A stretch of DNA of 6,785 nt from an uncultured Lachnospiraceae bacterium (lineage in GTDB: Bacteria > Bacillota > Clostridia > Lachnospirales > Lachnospiraceae). The first letter of the stretch is position 1. Each line of letters starts with the position of its first letter. The position numbers and the translations under genes were made by a program. The stretch lies in assembly GCA_947653315.1 (NCBI GenBank), contig CANTGP010000168.1, positions 1 through 6,785 of the forward strand, written 5' to 3'. Below, one piece after another: positions 1-5,353 of the stretch. The notes under the pieces were generated by a model that worked only from the letters and a program-made list of their open reading frames with translations, did not search any database and was not told where the DNA came from.

Positions 1-3
1 CCC

Positions 4-18
4 GCCAGCTTCGCTGGC
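4..18. repeat. Short GC-rich inverted repeat at the left edge
   Basis: The arms GCCAGC (4-9) and GCTGGC (13-18) are perfectly complementary around a 3-base loop. No T-run follows on the + strand, and the - strand continuation runs off the window, so I cannot say whether it ends a transcript. It lies 32 bases from a second, stronger hairpin (51-71). The pair could be part of an intergenic repeat or the end of a neighbouring transcript. The rest of 1-200 shows no convincing gene. Confidence 0.45.
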
Positions 19-44
19 ATCTTCCTTGGGGTGCCCGTGTGCAT

Positions 45-71
45 AAAAACTGCACCTGGATTCCAGGTGCA
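45..71 (-). terminator. Probable intrinsic terminator of the chemoreceptor gene
   Basis: Perfect 9-bp arms TGCACCTGG (51-59) and CCAGGTGCA (63-71) enclose a 3-base loop. Read on the minus strand, the stem is followed by one G and then five T residues (49-45), which is the polarity expected for a leftward terminator. It lies about 130 bases past the chemoreceptor stop codon, farther than usual, but no better candidate is seen between them. On the + strand the stem has no T-run after it. It could instead be part of a dispersed intergenic repeat. Confidence 0.5.
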
Positions 72-200
72 GCATACAGAGTATCTTTGAAATATCCAAA
101 ATGCTCTAACATAGTATCAGGCTGTCACCTTTCATCCGGATTGCATAAAACGGCATCTTCATGTCAGGTACTACTATATTAAAAAATTTTTGCCGGAAAG

Positions 201-1907
201 TCAATGGCGGTTTTTCTCCAATACAAATTGTCCCACAAGATTGTCCAGTATGGTTGCCTGTGCGGACAATTCCTCGCTGGTTGCCGACGCTTCTTCCGCA
301 GTTGCGGCATTGCTTTGGACTACTTCCGAAATCTGGTTTACGCCGATTTCCGCCTGACGCATGGCTTCCGTCTGACCTTCCACCATGACTTTCAGGTTCT
401 TGGAGAAATCCGCAATCTGTTTGATGCCGTCCACTACGGATTCGATGGCATTGGATGCGCGTTCTGCCGCTTTGTTTCCTTCGGAAACTTCCTTGATGGA
501 GCTTTCGATTAATTCCCTGGTATCCACGGCTGCTTTTGCGCTTTGGTCCGCCAGTTCCCGGATTTGGTCCGCCACAACCGCAAAACCGCGTCCCGATTCC
601 CCGGCCCTTGCTGCCTCGATAGAAGCGTTTAAGGATAAGAGGTTGGTTTGTGCCGCAATGGATTCGATTTCGGAAATAATATCCCCGATTCTGGTGGAAG
701 CGTCGTTAATCCGTTCCATTGCCGTCATCATCGTATTCATTTCCTCGCGGCTGTTATCCGCCTGGCTGGCATACTGCTGTGCTTTTATGTAAGATTCATC
801 CGCACTTTCAACGCTTTTTTCCATGGTTGCGGTAATATCGGAAATGGTTGCATGAAGTTCTTCCACCGCGCTCGCCTGTTCCGTGGCCCCTTCTGCCAAA
901 CACTGGGATGCGCTTGCCAAATCCCCCGAACCGATGGATACGTGGCTGGACGCTTCCCCGATGGATAACAGGGTTTCGGTCATCTGATCCCGGAGTCCGC
1001 GCATGGATTCGTACATTTTCTTAAAGTCGCCGGTATAACGGTCTGCAATGCCGGAATGAACGGCATAATTTCCGCCTGCCATTTCCCCGAGTACTTTGCC
1101 GATATCGGTTATGATCATGCTTAGGTTTTCCGCCATGAAAGTGGCATCCTTTCCCATGTCCTCCACTTCGTCTTTTGTTTCTATTACGGGGAAGGGGGAA
1201 GAAAGGTCGCCCACGGCAAATGTCTCAAGACGTTCTCCCAGTTTGCCCAAAGGAACGGAAATTTTCCGGGCAATTTTTTTGCCGATTTTAGTGGAAAATA
1301 TAATCGCCACAATAATCGACAGAACGATGAGTGCGGCAAGTATCCAATCGGTAATGATAAGTGTCTTGGAAAGAATGTTTCCCTGTTCTACTTTTACGTT
1401 TAAAAGTTCTTCCAATTTATTGTAAATACTGTTGTAAGCATCGGACAGTTGGTTCAACGCCATGTCCTGTGCCTGCTGGGCGGCTACGGTATCCGTGGTG
1501 GCCCCGAGGGCTAAAATCTCGGCATCCAGTTTCCAATAAGCATCCAGTTCTGCTTTGATGGCATCGTATGTTACCCTTCCGTCCTCCGATACGATGGTCT
1601 TTTCTACCTGGGCAAAGCACTGTTCGAAAATTACTTTCTTATCGTCATGCTGTTTTACCACGGTGGCGATCGCGTCCTCGTCGTCATAACCGATGGCGGC
1701 GCGCAGTGATGAGCGGATGTCTGCAAATTCAAACATCGCTTTTCCGATATCCCCCTGCGCAAAGCCGAAATTGGTTAATGCATAGGAATATCTATTGGAA
1801 ATGACCAAAAGCGCAATGAGCGCCAATAGAGCCGCTGCTGCCGTAATGGTTGACACCCTGAAAAATGAATAGGTTAGCTTTTTCTCAATATTCTCCTTTT
1901 TGTCCAT
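201..1907 (-). CDS. Methyl-accepting chemotaxis protein (transmembrane chemoreceptor)
   Basis: This is a membrane chemoreceptor of 568 residues that would pass ligand binding to CheA/CheW. A hydrophobic segment at residues 18-37 and a second at 185-205 flank an outside domain of about 145 residues, which is acidic, mostly helical in composition and of four-helix-bundle size. A HAMP domain with the usual Pro follows TM2 (about 206-262), and a second HAMP-like stretch covers about 268-310. The long cytoplasmic coiled coil contains the near-invariant hairpin tip at about 413-459 ([20 protein letters not shown], then GRGFAVVA). The C-terminus ends VLEKNRH and has no NWETF-type CheR-docking pentapeptide. 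The ATG at 1907 is preferred over an in-frame GTG at 1913 because GAGGAG lies 9 bases upstream of the ATG but only 3 from the GTG. It stands alone, with its own promoter and no che genes nearby. The ligand cannot be told from sequence. Confidence 0.95.
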   Translation of the reverse strand: MDKKENIEKKLTYSFFRVSTITAAAALLALIALLVISNRYSYALTNFGFAQGDIGKAMFEFADIRSSLRAAIGYDDEDAIATVVKQHDDKKVIFEQCFAQVEKTIVSEDGRVTYDAIKAELDAYWKLDAEILALGATTDTVAAQQAQDMALNQLSDAYNSIYNKLEELLNVKVEQGNILSKTLIITDWILAALIVLSIIVAIIFSTKIGKKIARKISVPLGKLGERLETFAVGDLSSPFPVIETKDEVEDMGKDATFMAENLSMIITDIGKVLGEMAGGNYAVHSGIADRYTGDFKKMYESMRGLRDQMTETLLSIGEASSHVSIGSGDLASASQCLAEGATEQASAVEELHATISDITATMEKSVESADESYIKAQQYASQADNSREEMNTMMTAMERINDASTRIGDIISEIESIAAQTNLLSLNASIEAARAGESGRGFAVVADQIRELADQSAKAAVDTRELIESSIKEVSEGNKAAERASNAIESVVDGIKQIADFSKNLKVMVEGQTEAMRQAEIGVNQISEVVQSNAATAEEASATSEELSAQATILDNLVGQFVLEKNRH

Positions 1908-1916
1908 CTTCACACT

Positions 1917-1922
1917 CTCCTC
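1917..1922 (-). promoter_or_regulatory. Ribosome binding site that decides the MCP start
   Basis: GAGGAG on the minus strand ends 9 bases before the ATG at 1907 and 3 bases before the GTG at 1913. The spacing favours the ATG and removes two residues from the longest reading. Confidence 0.75.
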
Positions 1923-1965
1923 ATTTTTGGTGAATTTCTATAAATTGTTAAACAATACTAGTCTA

Positions 1966-1993
1966 ATTATAGTACAAAATTATATTTTATCAA
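1966..1993 (-). promoter_or_regulatory. Sigma-A-type promoter of the MCP gene
   Basis: On the minus strand TTGATA (1993-1988) is followed after 16 bases by a perfect TATAAT (1971-1966). The predicted transcript starts near 1959, giving a leader of about 50 bases. The surrounding DNA is very AT-rich. No motif close to the sigma-D (flagellar) consensus TAAA-N15-GCCGATAA was found, so this receptor is probably not tied to the flagellar sigma cascade. This is inferred from consensus only. Confidence 0.6.
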
Positions 1994-2095
1994 TAATAAA
2001 AATGAAAATTTTATAAATATAGAATAAACGGACGATTAATCGGTTAATGAATGGAGATATATTTTATGAACGGCAGTCAGATATTGTTCGGAGAC

Positions 2096-2130
2096 AAAAA
2101 AAGGGGAGGGGTTGTGTCCCTTCCCTTCCC
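2096..2130 (-). terminator. Intrinsic terminator of the hsp20 gene
   Basis: Read leftward, a G-rich arm (2125-2118) pairs with a C-rich arm (2111-2104) around a 6-base loop. The stem has 8 positions with one A-C mismatch and runs directly into C and then seven T residues (2102-2096). It starts about 40 bases past the hsp20 stop codon and separates that gene from the MCP promoter. The extra GGG tract upstream (2130-2128) allows a slipped alternative pairing. Confidence 0.8.
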
Positions 2131-2166
2131 TTTCTATTCTATTTCATTTCATGCCTTATTCATGCC

Positions 2167-2619
2167 TTAACCTTCAATCATGATATATTTCTTTTCCTCC
2201 ACTGCCGGTTTCTGTTCCTTTTTCGGAATGAACAGTTTCAGGATGCCATGTTTAAATTCTCCTTTGATGTCTTCCTGTCCGATGTCTTCCCCGACATAGA
2301 AACTTCTTTGACAGGAACCGGAGTAGCGCTCCCTGCGGATGTATTTGCCGGATTCGTCATCCTGCCGGGATTCTTTGGCTGCGCTGATGGTCAGATAACC
2401 GTTTTCCAGGGCAACCTTGACGTCTTCTTTTTGGAAACCGGGAAGATCCATTTCCAGCTCATAGCCTTCGGCACTCTCTTTGACGTCGGTTTTCATCAGG
2501 TTCTTTTCCCTGTGTCCGTACAATTTCTTTTCCATTTTCTTAAATTCCTTATCGTCATAAAACGGAAATCCAAAAAACTCATCAAACATATCTTTTCCTA
2601 AAATACTGGGTACTAACAT
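2167..2619 (-). CDS. hsp20: Small heat-shock protein, Hsp20/alpha-crystallin family
   Basis: This is a 150-residue cytoplasmic ATP-independent chaperone that would hold unfolding proteins for refolding by DnaK/ClpB. The N-terminal arm (1-40) is rich in Phe and Met and starts MLVPSILGKDMFDEFFGFPF. The alpha-crystallin domain covers about 40-134, with DLPGF at 58-62, ENGYLTISA at 72-80 and the conserved F-K-H-G-I-L at 122-127. The C-terminal tail ends YIMIEG and contains an I-x-I motif (146-148), which in this family docks neighbouring subunits during oligomer assembly. The reading frame is open upstream to an ATG at 2679, but the ATG at 2619 is chosen because AGGAGG lies 7 bases upstream and the family N-terminus begins there. 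The gene is complete, of normal length, has its own terminator, and is expected to be heat-induced through the CIRCE element upstream. Confidence 0.96.
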   Translation of the reverse strand: MLVPSILGKDMFDEFFGFPFYDDKEFKKMEKKLYGHREKNLMKTDVKESAEGYELEMDLPGFQKEDVKVALENGYLTISAAKESRQDDESGKYIRRERYSGSCQRSFYVGEDIGQEDIKGEFKHGILKLFIPKKEQKPAVEEKKYIMIEG

Positions 2620-2626
2620 AACGATT

Positions 2627-2632
2627 CCTCCT
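2627..2632 (-). promoter_or_regulatory. Strong ribosome binding site that decides the hsp20 start
   Basis: AGGAGG on the minus strand lies 7 bases before the ATG at 2619. It overrides the longer in-frame readings from ATGs at 2679 and 2643. I see no complementary pyrimidine stretch in the leader that would hide it in an RNA thermometer. Confidence 0.88.
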
Positions 2633-2763
2633 TTATGTTCCATTCCGCGTTGCGGTTTTCCTGCAGGTTCTTTCCACATTATCCGCAGGTTTGGATTTTT
2701 TATGCGTGATTCCTGTTTCCGTTAGCTTCGTGGATGTTTTGTTGGTTTATTTGTTCTATATGT

Positions 2764-2793
2764 AATATAGCACATAGGATTAGCACTCGTCAA
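2764..2793 (-). promoter_or_regulatory. Sigma-A promoter of hsp20, overlapped by CIRCE
   Basis: On the minus strand TTGACG (2793-2788) and TATATT (2769-2764) are separated by 18 bases. The predicted start is near 2756, which gives an untranslated leader of about 135 bases before the ATG at 2619. The -35 box sits inside the CIRCE element (its loop plus one base of an arm), so bound HrcA would block RNA polymerase. The leader is A-rich and contains a small CCGC-AAC-GCGG hairpin at 2645-2655, just upstream of the ribosome binding site. Confidence 0.8.
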
Positions 2794-2806
2794 GAGAGAG
2801 TGCTAA
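2780..2806. promoter_or_regulatory. CIRCE element, the HrcA repressor operator
   Basis: TTAGCACTC (2780-2788), nine bases, then GAGTGCTAA (2798-2806) is an exact match to the CIRCE consensus with no mismatch in either arm. In Firmicutes HrcA binds this site and represses class I heat-shock genes, typically dnaK and groE operons. Here it covers the -35 box of the leftward hsp20 promoter, which makes hsp20 the expected target. Its right end is 37 bases short of the -35 box of the rightward ABC promoter, so an effect on that operon is possible but less likely. HrcA is not encoded in the window. Confidence 0.96.
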
Positions 2807-2843
2807 TAAAAATTGTGAAAATTGTGTGAAAAGGAATTACCGA

Positions 2844-2872
2844 TTGACAACGGTTCCTGTCAAGACTAATAT
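2844..2872 (+). promoter_or_regulatory. Strong sigma-A promoter of the export operon
   Basis: A perfect TTGACA (2844-2849), an optimal 17-base spacer and TAATAT (2867-2872) give a near-consensus promoter. Transcription should start around 2879, so the leader before the ATP-binding gene is about 80 bases. TTGACA is also the left arm of an inverted repeat, TTGACA-N8-TGTCAA (2844-2863), filling the -35 box and most of the spacer. A promoter this strong for an exporter normally needs a repressor, and operator-like repeats follow at once. Confidence 0.8.
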
Positions 2873-2878
2873 TTTATT

Positions 2879-2920
2879 GTTCAGAGGAACATTGTTCAGG
2901 GGAACATCGTTCAGAAGAAC
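2879..2920. repeat. Three tandem 15-bp dyads, a probable operator array
   Basis: Three copies of GTTC-N4-GAAC lie in exact 15-base register: 2879-2890 (N4 AGAG), 2894-2905 (AGGG) and 2909-2920 (AGAA). In copies 1 and 2 the dyad extends to TGTTC...GAACA. In copy 3 both outer bases change together to CGTTC...GAACG, so symmetry is kept. The first copy begins at the predicted transcription start. The layout suits cooperative binding of a dimeric repressor. The alternative is a set of small RNA hairpins (4-5 bp stems, 4-base loops) in the leader. The binding protein is unknown and not encoded here. Confidence 0.7.
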
Positions 2921-2958
2921 GGGGAGTATGGAAAAAAGCAGAAGGAAAGGGTAAGAAA

Positions 2959-3684
2959 ATGCTGGATATCAGAAATTTAACAAAAGAATACGGGAAATAC
3001 AAAGCGGCGGATGATGTGGGCTTTGCCGTGGGAAGCGGGGAAATCGGTATCCTGCTCGGTCCTAACGGCGCGGGAAAGTCCACGGTAATAAAAAGTATTG
3101 CAGGGCTTTTGCGTTATAAAGGAAAGATTTTCATTAACGGAAAGGATTCGCGCAGTACGGAGGCAAAGAAAATATTTGCCTATGTACCGGAGCTTCCGGC
3201 GATGTACGAGGCGCTGACGGTAAGAGAACACATTGATTTCATTATTCATGCCTATCATGTGCAGGCGGGGGAGGATGAGGTCAGGAGACTTTTGGAACGG
3301 TTTGAACTGCTGGATAAACAGGATAAGCTGGGCGACGAGCTTTCCAAAGGGATGATGCAGAAGGTCAGCATTTGTTGTGCGCTTATCATCCGTCCGCAGG
3401 TTATTTTGCTGGATGAGCCGATGGTGGGGCTGGATCCTGCGGCGATTAAGGAGCTGAAACAGGTCATATTGGAATTGAAGGAAGCGGGCGTTACCGTTTT
3501 AATCAGCACCCATATGCTGGAAATGGTTAAGGATTTGTGGGACATTATGTTTGTCATGGAAAAAGGGCATATTGTGGCGAGTTACCGTAAGAGCGAAGTA
3601 AAAGAGGAAGATTTGGAAGATTTGTTTTTCCATGTGACGGAAGGGGAGCACGGAAAAGAGGAACGGACAGGGGAGGGGGCGTAA
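2959..3684 (+). CDS. ABC transporter ATP-binding protein, EcsA-like
   Basis: This is a 241-residue nucleotide-binding subunit that would power export through the permease encoded two bases downstream. Walker A is GPNGAGKST (34-42, Lys40), the ABC signature is LSKGM (128-132) in place of LSGGQ, Walker B is VILLDEP (148-154, Asp152/Glu153), the D-loop is GLDP (157-160) and the switch His is 185. At the Q-loop the usual Gln is Glu78 (YVPE). LSKGM followed by MQKV, together with YVPE, recalls EcsA of Bacillus; I infer kinship, not the same role. The last 30 residues are highly charged and lie past the catalytic core. The start is supported by AAGGAAAGG ending 8 bases upstream. It is probably the first gene of a three-gene operon, driven by the promoter at 2844-2872. 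The substrate is unknown. Confidence 0.95.
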   Translation: MLDIRNLTKEYGKYKAADDVGFAVGSGEIGILLGPNGAGKSTVIKSIAGLLRYKGKIFINGKDSRSTEAKKIFAYVPELPAMYEALTVREHIDFIIHAYHVQAGEDEVRRLLERFELLDKQDKLGDELSKGMMQKVSICCALIIRPQVILLDEPMVGLDPAAIKELKQVILELKEAGVTVLISTHMLEMVKDLWDIMFVMEKGHIVASYRKSEVKEEDLEDLFFHVTEGEHGKEERTGEGA

Positions 3685-3686
3685 CG

Positions 3687-5288
3687 ATGGGAATACAAAC
3701 AGGCAGCGTCCGGGCGCTTTTTTACCTTTACCGGAAAACCCTGAAAAACCGTGTAAAAAAGGCGCTCCGTAAACCGGTTACTTATATTTACCTTCTGTTT
3801 ATCGTTTGGTATTTCGGATTCCTTTTTACATCGTTCGGGGAAGGGTTTGACGGTTTATTTGATTCCTTCGGGATTGACAGGGCTTCTGCCCTGACGGCGG
3901 TACTGACGGTAATTACGTTTTTCTTTCTTCCGTCGAATTTAGTTTCTTATTCCAAAAGGAAAGGACTGGTGTTCCGGCAGTCGGATATTCATTTCCTGTT
4001 TCCGGCGCCGGTAAATCCGAAAAGCGTCCTGCTGTATGCCCATGTCCGGGGGGTTCTCCTTGGGCTGTTAGTGAGCGGGGTGATGACGGTGGGAGGCGTG
4101 ATATGGTTTTCCATGCCGGTTTGGAAGATGGCAGTGTATTTCCTGTTTTCCAGTGTGGCGGAAAATCTGTTGGAAGGCTCCCTGATGATTCTTTGTTATG
4201 GAAACGAAAAGTTTGACAGGAAGCAGATGTTCCGTTTTCAGTTGTTGATGTATGCGGTCGTGGGACTTTTTGTGCTGGTCGGGGTTGCGGTATACTTGAA
4301 GGAAGGTGCGGGGATGTCGGCGGTGGCAGGATACGTGCATGGGTCCGCTATCCAAATGGTGCCTGTGATCGGATGGTATATAGCGTTCCTGCATCTGTTT
4401 TTCATGGGTCCCACTACGGTAAACGTGGTATGTTCGGCGCTGTATTTTATATCCGTTGCCGTGCTGCTTTTTATGGCGGTACGTATGAAGTGTACGGGGG
4501 AATATTATGAGGATGCCATTAAGTTTGCAGAGGACTATGAGGAAGCAAGGCAGAAAGGGAAACGGGGGGAAGTGGCGGTTGTCGGATGGAGGAAGAAATA
4601 CGGGAAAGCGGAAGTGACTTACCGGGGAAGTTATGCGAAGGCGTTGTTTTACCGGCAGCTTTTGGAATATAAGAAGAACCGGTTCTTTATCTTCGGGTTT
4701 TATACGTTGGTATGCCTCGTACTTGGCATCGGTATGGCACTGTTTGCATACCGGGAGGATTTTGGGGAAAAAGCGCCTTTTATCATTCTCGGCGTGATGG
4801 CGTACCTGACTTTTATTTTCGCCAGCTATGCGGGAAAATGGGGGAAAGAACTGGCAAAGCCTTACACATTCCTGATTCCTGACAGCGCGTTCCGCAAACT
4901 GTGGTATGCGACGTTGATGGAGCATATCCGGGCGCTGGTGGACGGCTGTCTGCTGACGCTGCCTGCGGGTATTGTGATGGGGATTCCGTTTTTCCAAATG
5001 ATACTGATTATTGCGGCTTATATCTGCCTGCAGGCTTGTAAGCTCTATGCGGAAGTTATGCTGGAGGCATTTTTGGGCAATTTGCTGGGAAATGTGGGGA
5101 AACAGTTTGCCCGGCTGTTTTTTGAAGGGATTGTCATTGCATTCGGTGTAATGGGTGCGGTGGCAGGTACCATGCTGATTTCGCTGGAGGCGGGATTGGC
5201 AGTGCTGATTGCGGTGGTGGGGGTCATGACGGCTGCCATGATGATTCTTGCGGCGCTAAACTTTGAGCGGATGGAGAGTGTGGGGTAA
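3687..5288 (+). CDS. ABC-2-type exporter permease, two fused halves
   Basis: This is a 533-residue integral membrane protein with about 12-13 hydrophobic segments: near 31-50, 66-86, 115-140, 146-170, 184-204, 222-242, 246-266, 331-353, 362-381, 418-453, 478-497 and 503-523. A charged cytoplasmic linker of about 60 residues (267-330) splits it in two. Both halves begin with ALFY plus a basic stretch (10-13 and 319-322) and later carry an FLxP motif (FLFPAP at 103-108, FLIPDS at 395-400), which suggests an internal duplication. It matches my recollection of the large permeases called putative ABC exporters in clostridia, related to EcsB; the family name needs a domain search. The ATG is two bases after the ATPase stop, with its GGGAGGGGG ribosome binding site inside the end of that gene, so the two are translationally linked and surely form one transporter. 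What it exports cannot be read from the sequence. Confidence 0.88.
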   Translation: MGIQTGSVRALFYLYRKTLKNRVKKALRKPVTYIYLLFIVWYFGFLFTSFGEGFDGLFDSFGIDRASALTAVLTVITFFFLPSNLVSYSKRKGLVFRQSDIHFLFPAPVNPKSVLLYAHVRGVLLGLLVSGVMTVGGVIWFSMPVWKMAVYFLFSSVAENLLEGSLMILCYGNEKFDRKQMFRFQLLMYAVVGLFVLVGVAVYLKEGAGMSAVAGYVHGSAIQMVPVIGWYIAFLHLFFMGPTTVNVVCSALYFISVAVLLFMAVRMKCTGEYYEDAIKFAEDYEEARQKGKRGEVAVVGWRKKYGKAEVTYRGSYAKALFYRQLLEYKKNRFFIFGFYTLVCLVLGIGMALFAYREDFGEKAPFIILGVMAYLTFIFASYAGKWGKELAKPYTFLIPDSAFRKLWYATLMEHIRALVDGCLLTLPAGIVMGIPFFQMILIIAAYICLQACKLYAEVMLEAFLGNLLGNVGKQFARLFFEGIVIAFGVMGAVAGTMLISLEAGLAVLIAVVGVMTAAMMILAALNFERMESVG

Positions 5289-5353
5289 GTCCGTCCGGTA
5301 TTTGGTATCGGTTATATCCGGAAGCGCGGAAAGTGCGCGGAAATGGGGTTCTT

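Noticed and set aside
1..90. Open frame on the + strand from the window edge to a stop at 88-90, as a possible gene tail
   Set aside because: It runs straight through both palindromes and its translation has no family resemblance that I can support. Hairpins and lack of context argue for non-coding sequence.
2030..2070. Sigma-D (flagellar) promoter for the MCP gene, based on a CCGATTAA-like stretch on the minus strand
   Set aside because: No TAAA lies at the required 15-base distance and the -10 match is imperfect. A clean TTGATA-16-TATAAT promoter lies closer to the gene.
2118..2136. G-quadruplex in the GGG tracts before the hsp20 terminator
   Set aside because: Only three GGG tracts are present on the minus strand, and the adjacent C-tracts and T-run fit an intrinsic terminator better.
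2620..2679. Longer hsp20 product starting at the ATG at 2679
   Set aside because: The added 20 residues have no family counterpart, and AGGAGG sits at ideal spacing before the ATG at 2619.
2620..2755. RNA thermometer (ROSE or fourU type) in the hsp20 leader
   Set aside because: The AGGAGG ribosome binding site has no complementary pyrimidine or UUUU stretch in the leader that would hide it. Only a small CCGC/GCGG hairpin is present, upstream of the site. CIRCE already explains heat control.
2887..2912. LexA (SOS) boxes, GAAC-N4-GTTC
   Set aside because: The inter-repeat reading is GAAC-N3-GTTC, one base short of the Gram-positive LexA spacing, while the 4-base spacing occurs only in the opposite orientation (GTTC-N4-GAAC).
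4068..4997. A 309-codon open frame antisense to the permease gene
   Set aside because: It lies wholly inside a well-supported gene, its product is rich in His, Arg and Pro with no recognisable domain, and no ribosome binding site or promoter supports it. It is a shadow of the sense codon usage.
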